In this document: piece after piece, positions 43,494-52,157 of the stretch
How the letters are laid out: every line of letters begins with the position of its first letter
How positions within the stretch are numbered: position 1 is the stretch's first letter
Origin: Ferruginibacter sp050611725
Lineage (GTDB): Bacteria > Bacteroidota > Bacteroidia > Chitinophagales > Chitinophagaceae
NCBI RefSeq assembly: GCF_050611725.1
Contig: NZ_JBODJB010000001.1
Location: 2,232,001-2,296,000, forward strand
DNA length: 64,000 bases
Reading direction: 5' to 3'
Program-made: the position numbers and the translations under genes
Notes under the pieces: model-generated
Told to the model about the DNA's origin: nothing
The model's input: only the letters and a program-made list of their open reading frames with translations
The model's database searches: none

Positions 43494-44594
43494 ATGAATA
43501 AAGTTCCTTTTGTTGATCTGTATGCTCAATATCTAACAATAAAAAATGATATTGATGATGCGATCGCAAGTACAATTAAAAGCTCATCATACATTGGTGG
43601 TGATGCTGTAAAGAAGTTTGAGAATGCTTTTGCCGAATATCTAGGTATAGATCATGTAATGAGTTGTGCCAACGGTACAGACTCATTAGAGATACTATTA
43701 CAATCTTTTGGTATTGGCAAAGGTGATGAAGTGATTGTTCCTGCTCACTCCTGGATTTCAACATCTGAATCTGTAACGGCTGTGGGAGCCTCTCCGGTTT
43801 TTGTAGATACTGAAGAAGATTATTTTACAATTGATGCTGCTTTGATCGAGAAAGCAATTACATCAAAAACTAAAGCGATCATTCCGGTACACATATATGG
43901 TCATCCGGCAGATATGGAAGCTATTATGCAAATTGCCGACAAATACAAACTTGTTGTAATTGAAGATTGTGCACAAGCACATGGGGCTACCATCAACGGA
44001 AAAAAAATCGGAACAATTGGTCATGCCTCCAGCTTTAGTTTTTACCCGGGTAAAAATTTGGGAGCATATGGAGATGCCGGAGCAATGGCCACCAACAATG
44101 CAGCTATTGCGGAAAAAGCAAGAATGATCGCAAATCATGGACAAAAAGGAAAGCACAATCATATCATTGAAGGCAGAAACAGCAGACTGGATGGTTTGCA
44201 GGCGGCGATCTTAAGCGTTAAACTGAAACATCTGCAAAAATGGACTGAGCAACGAATTGCTAACGCTTCATCCTATTCATCTCTACTTAATGCTGTAAAC
44301 GTTGATCTTCCTAAAACAAAAGATAACTACGCTCATGTATTTCATTTGTATGTAATAAAACATGATAACAGAGATGCATTACAGCAAAAATTAAAAGATG
44401 CCGGCATTGAAACTGCAATACATTATCCGGTGGCATTGCCATTTTTACCATGTTATAGTGAATCTAATTATAAACCAACTGACTTCCCGGTTTCATACAA
44501 AAATCAATCTCGTATTTTATCGATTCCGATGTTTGCTGAATTGACCAAAGAACAAATGACTTACGTAGCAGAACAGATAGCAGCAAGCTTGTAA
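43494..44594 (+). CDS. wbpE: DegT-family 3-aminotransferase, WbpE/WlbC-like
   Basis: The 366-residue PLP aminotransferase has FVDLYAQYLTIKNDI at the N-terminus, CANGTDSLEI, IEDCAQAHGA, and the PLP lysine K187 in FYPGKNLGAYGDAGAM. It would aminate C3 of the keto-uronate made by the WbpB-like enzyme. UDP-GlcNAc 6-dehydrogenase (WbpA) and the 2-epimerase (WbpI) are not in the window, so the first step must come from elsewhere and the final sugar may keep the gluco form. Confidence 0.9.
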   Translation: MNKVPFVDLYAQYLTIKNDIDDAIASTIKSSSYIGGDAVKKFENAFAEYLGIDHVMSCANGTDSLEILLQSFGIGKGDEVIVPAHSWISTSESVTAVGASPVFVDTEEDYFTIDAALIEKAITSKTKAIIPVHIYGHPADMEAIMQIADKYKLVVIEDCAQAHGATINGKKIGTIGHASSFSFYPGKNLGAYGDAGAMATNNAAIAEKARMIANHGQKGKHNHIIEGRNSRLDGLQAAILSVKLKHLQKWTEQRIANASSYSSLLNAVNVDLPKTKDNYAHVFHLYVIKHDNRDALQQKLKDAGIETAIHYPVALPFLPCYSESNYKPTDFPVSYKNQSRILSIPMFAELTKEQMTYVAEQIAASL

Positions 44595-44595
44595 A

Positions 44596-45741
44596 GTGAA
44601 ATTGACACTGAGAAATAAAACAATATGCATTCTTACCCAACAGGACTGGGGGAATATGTTGATTTCAAAACATCACTATGCCATAGCATTGGCTAATGCC
44701 GGCAATACGGTTTATTTTATTCATGGACCGAAAAAGATCGATTCATTAAAGCCCGGAGAAGTAAAGATATTAACAACAGATCATCCGAATATTTTTTTGG
44801 TAGAAAACAGATACGCATTTAGCGATAAGTTTTTTTATCATTCAAAACCGATATTTTACCTTTTAGTAAAAAGACATATTTCAAACATTGTAAAAAAGAT
44901 CGGACTTCCAATAGATATTACCTGGTCATTCGATCTGTCGAATAAATTACCACTAAGGTTTTTTCCTAAGAATAGTTATAAAATATTTATGCCCGTTGAT
45001 GAACCGCAACATAAAGAAGCGATCAGATCGGGCAATGGTGCAGATATCATATTATCGGTTACAAAAGAGATATTGGAAAAATATGATGGGTACAAAGTTC
45101 AAAAACATTTTATAAATCATGGTGTGAATGAAGAGTTTATTGCTGATGAGATCAATACTGCTATTGGTAATCCAATAAGAGTGGGTGTTTCCGGAAATCT
45201 TATAAGACCAGATATTGACAGAGAAACTTTCATCAAGATAATCAGCTCAAACCCGGAAATAATTTTTGAATGCTGGGGAGCAATCAGTTCTTTGAATTCA
45301 AATCTTGGTACTTTCAATGAAAAAGATCTTGCGACTGTTTCATTTATTGACACACTAAGAACTTACAAAAATGTTAAACTGCGCGGATCTGTAAAACCGA
45401 CTGTATTGGCAAGTGAATTTAAACGGATGGATGCATTTTTGATTTGTTATGATATCTTTAAAGATCAAAGCAAAGGAACCAACTATCATAAGATAATGGA
45501 ATTTTTGGCAACAGGAAAAGTTGTTATTGCAAATAATGTCACCACATATCGCCATATTCCCGGCATGATTGAAATGTCATCTGAAAGAGACAGTAACAAT
45601 GGCTTGCCATTGATCTTTAAAAACGTTGTTAGTAATTTAACGAAATACAACAGTGTCGAATTACAAAAGCAACGCATTGATTTTGCAAAACAACATCTTT
45701 ACCAAAATCAGATTAAAAAAATAGAAGCATTGATCAATTAG
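44596..45741 (+). CDS. Glycosyltransferase, GT4-like
   Basis: This 381-residue protein starts with GTG one base after the aminotransferase stop. The N-terminus CILTQQDWGNMLISKHHYAIALA is typical of a GT-B group. The C-terminal half has RVGVSGNLIRPDIDRE and YHKIMEFLATGKVVIANN, the donor-binding part. It lacks the strict E-x7-E phrase, so family placement is by overall pattern. A 55-base gap follows. Confidence 0.78.
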   Translation: MKLTLRNKTICILTQQDWGNMLISKHHYAIALANAGNTVYFIHGPKKIDSLKPGEVKILTTDHPNIFLVENRYAFSDKFFYHSKPIFYLLVKRHISNIVKKIGLPIDITWSFDLSNKLPLRFFPKNSYKIFMPVDEPQHKEAIRSGNGADIILSVTKEILEKYDGYKVQKHFINHGVNEEFIADEINTAIGNPIRVGVSGNLIRPDIDRETFIKIISSNPEIIFECWGAISSLNSNLGTFNEKDLATVSFIDTLRTYKNVKLRGSVKPTVLASEFKRMDAFLICYDIFKDQSKGTNYHKIMEFLATGKVVIANNVTTYRHIPGMIEMSSERDSNNGLPLIFKNVVSNLTKYNSVELQKQRIDFAKQHLYQNQIKKIEALIN

Positions 45742-45796
45742 TATATTGGTCTTTCACTTTTATTAAACTTACTCACCGTAATTCTTTTAAACCTTA

Positions 45797-46996
45797 ATGA
45801 AAATCTGTCTGATTTCTGATTTGCATCTCATCAATAACCCAAGGGTATGGAAGGAAGCTAAATTATTATCAGATGAAGGATATGAGATTAGTATACTTAC
45901 AATTTGGACATCTGCAGAAAGAAGAGATAAGGATCTAAAATTATTGGAAGGCTATCCAATCAAATATATTGCTCCGATCAATTTGATAAAGGGTGAAATT
46001 TCATTTATACAACGATTCTTTCATCGGGCAATTCTAAAGTTTAGTAAACTACTAATGCAGTTTCTGAAAATTGAAACCAAATGGTTAATAGGCTTTTCTC
46101 CTGATCTTATGTTGAAAAAAGCGTTAGAAGAAAAAGCAGATCTGTATATAGCTCATACAGAATACGGGATGTATATTGGAAATGAATTGATCAAAAAAAG
46201 TAAAAAAGTAGCGTATGATTACGAGGATTGGTATTCACAGGATTATCTGGTAGCGTCTCGTCCGGTAAAATTCTTGAGAACAATTGAAAAGTTTGCTTTG
46301 CAACATGGAGCATTTTGCATTTGTCCTTCATTAGCGATGGCTAAAGCTATTCAGGGAGATACAGATTGTTCAAATGAAATTATTCCTGTTTATAATGGCT
46401 TCTCTATAACAGAAAAAAAAACTACCATCGGTAATTCTGAAAAAATCCCGAATTCATTGATCTGGTTTTCACAAACTATTGGGCCGGGTAGAGGATTGGA
46501 AGAATTAATTGAATCACTTAATTTTTTGTCAAACGTAATCGAATTGCATTTGCTTGGTTCGGTTGATGAGATGTATAAGAATAAATTAATGAGTGCATTC
46601 CCGTCAAAGCATAAGCTTGTTTTTCATGAACCTGTGAGCCATAAAGACCTGTTAGGTATCTTATCAAAATTCACCATCGGTCTTGCATTGGAAAGTCGTT
46701 ATCCTGAAAGCAGGAACACAACCATTACAAATAAGATATTGCAATATGTTCAGGCGGGCATTAAAGTTCTTGCAACAGATACATTAGGGCAAAGAGAAGT
46801 TGCATCGTTTTTTCCTGAATTGGTAGAAATTGTTCCACAAAATACTCCTGAACGGTGGGCAAAAGCAATTGAGCAATTGTTGAGTTCCGATTCTGTTGAT
46901 GAAGTTGCAATTGACGAAAAATTTAAAAATATTTTTTCATTAGAGGCACAGCAGAAAAAAATATTATCACTGGTTTCTAAAACTTTGAATAGTTAA
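45797..46996 (+). CDS. GT4-family glycosyltransferase
   Basis: This 399-residue GT-B protein has ICLISDLHLINNPRVWKEA at the start, the phrase YDYEDWYSQD in the first half, and SQTIGPGRGLEELIESL in the second half. NPRVWKEA near the N-terminus is common to a Bacteroidota glycosyltransferase group. It is followed one base later by the deacetylase gene. The upstream gap ends in TTTTAAACCTTA directly before the ATG. Confidence 0.82.
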   Translation: MKICLISDLHLINNPRVWKEAKLLSDEGYEISILTIWTSAERRDKDLKLLEGYPIKYIAPINLIKGEISFIQRFFHRAILKFSKLLMQFLKIETKWLIGFSPDLMLKKALEEKADLYIAHTEYGMYIGNELIKKSKKVAYDYEDWYSQDYLVASRPVKFLRTIEKFALQHGAFCICPSLAMAKAIQGDTDCSNEIIPVYNGFSITEKKTTIGNSEKIPNSLIWFSQTIGPGRGLEELIESLNFLSNVIELHLLGSVDEMYKNKLMSAFPSKHKLVFHEPVSHKDLLGILSKFTIGLALESRYPESRNTTITNKILQYVQAGIKVLATDTLGQREVASFFPELVEIVPQNTPERWAKAIEQLLSSDSVDEVAIDEKFKNIFSLEAQQKKILSLVSKTLNS

Positions 46997-46997
46997 T

Positions 46998-47717
46998 ATG
47001 TTCCCTTCGGTTATAATGTTGCATCATGTAAGTGATAAAACGGAATATGCTTCGTTACAGCCGTATTGTATCTCTACAAGCAAATTTTCTCAACTATTGG
47101 ATTATCTTGACAGGGAGAAAATTGAAACAACAACATTCACAGCAATTTCAGCAGGAGAATTATCTACATCAAAAAAAATAATTCTAACCTTTGATGATTG
47201 TTCAAAACATTTACTTGACTTTGCAATTCCGGAATTGGTTAAAAGAAAGCATACGGCTTCTTTTTATATGCCTACTGCTAACATTGGCGGATATAATAAT
47301 TGGGATGCAGATAGAGGTATGGCACGTGTAGAAATTATGGATCAACATGATCTTGTGGAATTACAAAAACTTGGTATGGAGATAGGAGGGCATTCTCACG
47401 ACCACATAAAATTAAGAGCTGAGTCAAACAATAAAGTTGAATATCAGATAGAAAAATGTAAGTCCATTTTAGAAACTATCTTAAACAAAAAGGTCGACTC
47501 TTTCGCTTATCCTTTTGGTTCAGTCCCCGAAAATTACAAAACAATTTTAGCAAAAAATGATTTCAAATACGGCTTGAGTATTTTTCAGCCTTTTGAAAAT
47601 AAATTTGCAGTAAGACGATCTATATTTCACAATGGCGATACAGATCAGTCGATCAAGCAAAAATTATCGTTTGCGTATAAACTCTACAGGACTTTTACAG
47701 ACCCATTAAAAGGTTAG
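46998..47717 (+). CDS. Polysaccharide deacetylase (NodB-like) without signal peptide
   Basis: The 239-residue protein carries the NodB core: ILTFDDCSKH with the two aspartates, GGHSHDH with the metal-binding HxxxH, and AYPFGS. Family enzymes remove N- or O-acetyl groups from sugars. No signal peptide or membrane segment is present, so action on a cytoplasmic lipid-linked intermediate is likely. It could expose an amine later used by another modification enzyme; the target sugar is unknown. Confidence 0.86.
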   Translation: MFPSVIMLHHVSDKTEYASLQPYCISTSKFSQLLDYLDREKIETTTFTAISAGELSTSKKIILTFDDCSKHLLDFAIPELVKRKHTASFYMPTANIGGYNNWDADRGMARVEIMDQHDLVELQKLGMEIGGHSHDHIKLRAESNNKVEYQIEKCKSILETILNKKVDSFAYPFGSVPENYKTILAKNDFKYGLSIFQPFENKFAVRRSIFHNGDTDQSIKQKLSFAYKLYRTFTDPLKG

Positions 47718-47762
47718 CAAAAGCTTGTAATGAAATGCACCTTATTCCCTAAAATAAATTAA

Positions 47763-47780
47763 CTATTGCAATTGCAATAG
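47763..47780. promoter_or_regulatory. Perfect 18-base palindrome upstream of a glycosyltransferase gene
   Basis: CTATTGCAATTGCAATAG is a perfect inverted repeat with no spacer, ending 15 bases before the start at 47796, in the longest gap of the polysaccharide locus. It lacks a T-tract, so it looks more like a dimeric regulator site than a terminator. No matching -33/-7 promoter was seen beside it. Confidence 0.45.
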
Positions 47781-47795
47781 AACGCTTAGACCTAA

Positions 47796-49094
47796 ATGAA
47801 AAAAGTTTTAATCATTTCTCCTCATTTTCCCCCGATAAATAGCCCGGATATGCAAAGGATCCGGATGAGCTTACCGCATTATAAAGAACTCGGATGGGAG
47901 CCAACTGTTATTTGTGTTGATGAAAAATATGTAGAAGGATTTAGAGATCATATGTTAAGCGAAAGCATCCCTAAAGATGTACCCGTGCATAAGATAAAGG
48001 CTTTTAAAGCAGAAAAAACTAGAAAGTTCGGATTAGGCAGTTTGTCGATGCGTTGTTTTTTTCAGATGAGAAAAAAGGGAAATCAATTACTGAAAAAAGA
48101 AAAATTCGATCTGGTATTTTTTTCTACTACTATGTTCCATGTATGTGCATTGGGAAGATATTGGAAGAAGAAATTTAATGTGCCATTCATAATCGATATG
48201 CAGGATCCGTGGAGAAATGATTTTTACCTGCAATTTCCCAAAAATTCCCGCCCCCCAAAATTTGCTTTTGCCTATAAAATTCATAAATTTTTGGAGGCAC
48301 GTACCATTCCTCATGTCGATGGGTTAATGGCTGTGTCTGCCGGGTATATAACAACACTGAAACATAGGTACGGCGGTATTAACAGTGTCCCATCTGCAGT
48401 TATTCCTTTTGGGGTTTCTGAAGGCGATTTTGAGCTTGTTGTAAATAAAAAGATTGAGGCTGAGTATATTGGTCGGACGATTGATAAAATAAATGTTGTT
48501 TACATTGGAGCAATTGTTCCGTTTTCGGTAGAATTGGTGAATGCATTTTTCAAATCATTCAGCAGATCCGTTAAAAACAAAAGCGACTATCATTTTTATT
48601 TTATCGGCACAAGCTATGCTGTAGAATCAAAGCATAGAAAAATAGATGAGATTGCTTCAACTTTGGGCATAAGCGATATTGTAACAGAAATACCACAACG
48701 TATATCATATTTTTCTGCATTGGCCACTTTAATGAGTGCAGACATTTTATTGATCCCTGGCTCAAAAGATATAGACTATAATGCATCAAAAATCTGTAAC
48801 AATATACTTGCTGGCAGGCCCATCTTTTCAGTTTTCAATAATAGAAGTACGGTAAAAAAATTAATGGACGAAACCAAATCTGGTGTAATAATCGGTGTAG
48901 ATGGGAATGAGTCAGATGAAGAATTAACAGCCATGATCGATAAGCAAATGGAAGAGTTCCAGAAATTACATTTGATCAAGGAAGTTGATATCAACATTGA
49001 GGCATTAGTGCCATACATGGCTAGAAATAAAACGATAGAGCAAGTAAAGCTTTTCAACAAGGTCATTGCCAATTGGCAGCAAACAAGAAAATAG
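47796..49094 (+). CDS. Glycosyltransferase, GT4-like
   Basis: This 432-residue protein starts with VLIISPHFPPINSPDMQR, a signature of a GT-B group in which an acceptor loop follows PPxxxP. The phrase FIIDMQDPWRNDFY is near residue 130 and DIDYNASKICNNILAGRPI near 328. This is the pattern of family 4-like transferases from polysaccharide loci. It starts 78 bases after the deacetylase gene and may have local control through the palindrome upstream. Confidence 0.82.
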   Translation: MKKVLIISPHFPPINSPDMQRIRMSLPHYKELGWEPTVICVDEKYVEGFRDHMLSESIPKDVPVHKIKAFKAEKTRKFGLGSLSMRCFFQMRKKGNQLLKKEKFDLVFFSTTMFHVCALGRYWKKKFNVPFIIDMQDPWRNDFYLQFPKNSRPPKFAFAYKIHKFLEARTIPHVDGLMAVSAGYITTLKHRYGGINSVPSAVIPFGVSEGDFELVVNKKIEAEYIGRTIDKINVVYIGAIVPFSVELVNAFFKSFSRSVKNKSDYHFYFIGTSYAVESKHRKIDEIASTLGISDIVTEIPQRISYFSALATLMSADILLIPGSKDIDYNASKICNNILAGRPIFSVFNNRSTVKKLMDETKSGVIIGVDGNESDEELTAMIDKQMEEFQKLHLIKEVDINIEALVPYMARNKTIEQVKLFNKVIANWQQTRK

Positions 49095-49104
49095 GTTACT
49101 TTTG
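49073..49104 (+). promoter_or_regulatory. Candidate internal Bacteroidota promoter
   Basis: TTG at 49073-49075 and TACTTTTG at 49097-49104 match the -33 and TAnnTTTG -7 elements with a 21-base spacer. The site lies at the 3' end of one gene and about 33 bases before the next ATG. Single sites like this occur by chance in AT-rich DNA. Confidence 0.4.
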
Positions 49105-49136
49105 AAACTAATATAAAAACTAAAATCTCCTCTTCA

Positions 49137-49775
49137 ATGAATGAAAGTTTATATGTGCAGTACGGTTGTGGTTTAGCCGCTCCCGAGCAATGGATAAATT
49201 TTGATGCATCTCCAACATTACGTATTCAAAAAACTCCCCTTATAGGTAGTCTGATGAAAAGCAGACTGAATACCATATTTCCTGACAATGTTAGATATGG
49301 AGATATTGTAAAAGGATTACCTGTGAAAGCAGATTCCTGTATGGGAGTGTATTGTTCACATACACTGGAACATCTTTCACTAAATGATTTCAGAACATCG
49401 CTTAAAAATACTTATGCTATTTTAAAACCAGGAGGTATTTTCAGATGTGTAGTACCCGATCTTGAAATAGCCTCAAGAGAATATCTGGAAAGATTGGATA
49501 ATGGTGATAAAGAATCCAGTATTAAGTACATCGACCATATCTTGATTGGACTGAAAAACAGACCAAAAGGTATTAAAGCGATCATCAGCTCCATTGCCGG
49601 TAATTCTCATCATTTATGGATGTGGGATCATGCATCTCTGGCCTTAGAGCTTGAAAAAGCCGGTTTTAAATCTGTTAGACGTTGTACTTTTAATGATAGT
49701 GCTGATGAGATGTTCAAATACGTTGAGAATGAAGGAAGATTTTGGCATGCAGCTGCAATCGAAGCAATAAAATAA
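49137..49775 (+). CDS. SAM-dependent methyltransferase-like protein
   Basis: The 212-residue protein contains VQYGCGLAAPEQWINFDAS at the N-terminus, a shortened motif I, and CSHTLEHLSLNDF followed by LKPGGIFRCVVPDLE. The latter is the usual methyltransferase-11 pattern. The glycine-rich motif is less canonical (YGCGL) than in the other methyltransferase at 29733-30485. It is found in polysaccharide clusters and may methylate a sugar; activity is inferred. Confidence 0.8.
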   Translation: MNESLYVQYGCGLAAPEQWINFDASPTLRIQKTPLIGSLMKSRLNTIFPDNVRYGDIVKGLPVKADSCMGVYCSHTLEHLSLNDFRTSLKNTYAILKPGGIFRCVVPDLEIASREYLERLDNGDKESSIKYIDHILIGLKNRPKGIKAIISSIAGNSHHLWMWDHASLALELEKAGFKSVRRCTFNDSADEMFKYVENEGRFWHAAAIEAIK

Positions 49776-49791
49776 TTTAGTTCTGGCGTAA

Positions 49792-50955
49792 ATGAAGCGA
49801 ATAGCGATTGTAACATCTCACCCGATCCAGTATAATGCTCCTCTTTTTAAATTGTTGGCACAAGAAGCCAATATACAGATCAAGGTTTTTTATACCTGGG
49901 GCGAAGGTGTACTCAAAAAAAAATTAGATCCCGGTTTCGGTAAAGTCATTGAGTGGGATATACCCTTACTTGATGGATATGACTATACTTTTGTAAACAA
50001 TGTGTCTGTGGATCCGGGTACACATCATTTTAAAGGGATTATCAATCCTACGCTAAATCAGGAAATAGAAGAATGGAAAGCCAATGCCGTAATTGTATAT
50101 GGATGGAGTTTTGTCAGTCACTTTAAATGTATTCGATATTTTAAAAATAAGATACCGGTTATTTTTAGAGGCGATTCAACCTTATTAGATGAAACGTCCG
50201 GTGTCAAGGTGCTACTAAGAAGATTATTTTTAAAATGGGTATACAAAAAAGTAGATTACTTTTTATATGTAGGGACGAACAATAAAAAATATTTTTTGAA
50301 ACACGGAGCTAAAGAAAATCAACTCATCTACGCTCCACATGCTATAGACAACGCAAGATTTGCCGAACCTAATAGTGACTATATTTCAGCGGCATTTCAA
50401 TGGCGACAAGAATTAGGAATAAAACCTGAAGATGTTGTAATACTCTTTTCAGGAAAATTTGAAAGAAAAAAAAATCCTGAGTATATTATTGAACTGTCAA
50501 AACAATTGCCCAATCATAACCTTAAGTTTATTTTTGTTGGTAATGGTGTTTTAGAGAATTCCTTAAAAGTAGCTGCTGCAAATGATAACAGAATAATCTT
50601 TTTGCCATTTACCAATCAGCAAAAAATGCCGGTTGTTTATAGAATGGCCGATGTTTTCATACTTCCTTCAACCGGCCCCGGTGAAACATGGGGCTTAGCA
50701 GTGAATGAAGCAATGGCTTCAGGAAGAGCTGTGATGGTTTCAGATAAAGTTGGTGGAGCAATAGATCTTGTGAGTAAAGAAAACGGACTCATATTTTCTC
50801 CAAATGACATTAATACGTCAGTTGAATTTATTAAACAGATTTTAAAGGATAGAAACATCTTAGCAGCTATGAGTGAACATTCTAAAACTGCTGTACAATC
50901 TTTTTCTTATAAAAATATTTTGCAGGGCATTCTTTCTTTGGTGAATAAATTATAA
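49792..50955 (+). CDS. GT4-family glycosyltransferase
   Basis: This 387-residue GT-B enzyme has IVTSHPIQYNAPLFKLLAQ at the start. FSGKFERKKNPEYIIELS opens the donor half. The C-terminal phrase PSTGPGETWGLAVNEAMASG carries the E-x7-E type motif. HPIQY starts are typical of a Bacteroidota/cyanobacterial exopolysaccharide group. The stop overlaps the next ATG by one base. Confidence 0.88.
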   Translation: MKRIAIVTSHPIQYNAPLFKLLAQEANIQIKVFYTWGEGVLKKKLDPGFGKVIEWDIPLLDGYDYTFVNNVSVDPGTHHFKGIINPTLNQEIEEWKANAVIVYGWSFVSHFKCIRYFKNKIPVIFRGDSTLLDETSGVKVLLRRLFLKWVYKKVDYFLYVGTNNKKYFLKHGAKENQLIYAPHAIDNARFAEPNSDYISAAFQWRQELGIKPEDVVILFSGKFERKKNPEYIIELSKQLPNHNLKFIFVGNGVLENSLKVAAANDNRIIFLPFTNQQKMPVVYRMADVFILPSTGPGETWGLAVNEAMASGRAVMVSDKVGGAIDLVSKENGLIFSPNDINTSVEFIKQILKDRNILAAMSEHSKTAVQSFSYKNILQGILSLVNKL

Positions 50956-52115
50956 TGATACAGTTTTCTGGCAAACAAACAATGCTTCCAAAAATATTAT
51001 TTATAAATGCAGCTTCTTACGTTTACGGAAAAGAGAAAATGGCATTTGCTGTTACCGATGGTCTTATAAAAAAAGGATATACTGTACATACAGCCATCTG
51101 CGGATGGAATGATGGGAAATACAAAGCAATGCTTGAAACAATCGGAGCTAAAAGCACTGAAATAAAATTAGGCTGGTATTATCTTAATAAGATCAAATGG
51201 TCGTTAGATAGTTTAATAAACGCACCGCTTGCAGTAATTAAATATTATAAGTTGCTGAAGCGGCTCAAACCTGATGTGATCATCTCTGTTTCTTACAGAG
51301 AAGTTTTTTTACTTAAATTTTTTATCAGAAAAATACCGGTTATACTTGGTGTGCATGATAATGTAATTTCTAAACAAGATCGCTTCTTTATAGGGCGTTT
51401 AAAAAAAAGTATCACTGTTTATACCCCTTGTTCAAATTACATCGGTAATCAGTTAAAAGAAATTGGTATCCAATCAAACAGAATTAAAGTCATACAAAAT
51501 GGTATCGACTTTAATCAGAGTGCAAGCAATATGTCTACCGCTGTCAATTCTAATACTATTGGTATCGTTGGACAGATTCAGCGACATAAAGGACATCATA
51601 TACTCATACAGGCACTTAGTCAGATTCAAAAAGACAATATCGATTTCCAATTATTGATCTTCGGCACTGGCAATGAAGCGTATATTCAGGAGCTAAAAAG
51701 AATGATCGATCTCTACCAATTAAATACAAAAGTTCAGTGGATGGGGTATGAGGAAAACAAGGATAAGATATACAACAGTATCAGTTTTTCAGTAGTCCCT
51801 ACAATAAGACCCGAACCTTTTGGTTTGGTAGCAGTAGAGCCAGCAATATATTATAAGCCGGTGATTGCATCAGATAATGGTGGTTTAACAGAAATTGTTG
51901 TAAACAATGTAACTGGGTTGATTTTTAAAACTAATAATTATTTGAGTTTATCCGATTCATTAAAATTACTTTTGCAAGATGAACCATTTGTATTGAGACT
52001 AGGCAAAGAAGCAAATCAGCAGTACAAAGTAAAATTCAATAGCAATAGAATGATTGAAGAGTACCATGAGGTTATTCAGTCCGTAACAAGTGAAAAGAGT
52101 ATCAGTAAAAATTAG
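50955..52115 (+). CDS. GT4-family glycosyltransferase
   Basis: This 386-residue GT-B protein has GIVGQIQRHKGHHILIQAL in the donor half and TIRPEPFGLVAVEPAIYYKP around residues 280-300. A downstream ATG at 50982 would remove nine residues before the LFINAASYVYGKEKMA motif. The one-base overlap with the previous stop favours the first ATG only weakly. Specificity is unknown. It is the last gene before the exosortase cassette. Confidence 0.87.
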   Translation: MIQFSGKQTMLPKILFINAASYVYGKEKMAFAVTDGLIKKGYTVHTAICGWNDGKYKAMLETIGAKSTEIKLGWYYLNKIKWSLDSLINAPLAVIKYYKLLKRLKPDVIISVSYREVFLLKFFIRKIPVILGVHDNVISKQDRFFIGRLKKSITVYTPCSNYIGNQLKEIGIQSNRIKVIQNGIDFNQSASNMSTAVNSNTIGIVGQIQRHKGHHILIQALSQIQKDNIDFQLLIFGTGNEAYIQELKRMIDLYQLNTKVQWMGYEENKDKIYNSISFSVVPTIRPEPFGLVAVEPAIYYKPVIASDNGGLTEIVVNNVTGLIFKTNNYLSLSDSLKLLLQDEPFVLRLGKEANQQYKVKFNSNRMIEEYHEVIQSVTSEKSISKN

Positions 52116-52157
52116 TTTCGTGAATTCGTACTTTACTAAATATACACAGAATTAAAG

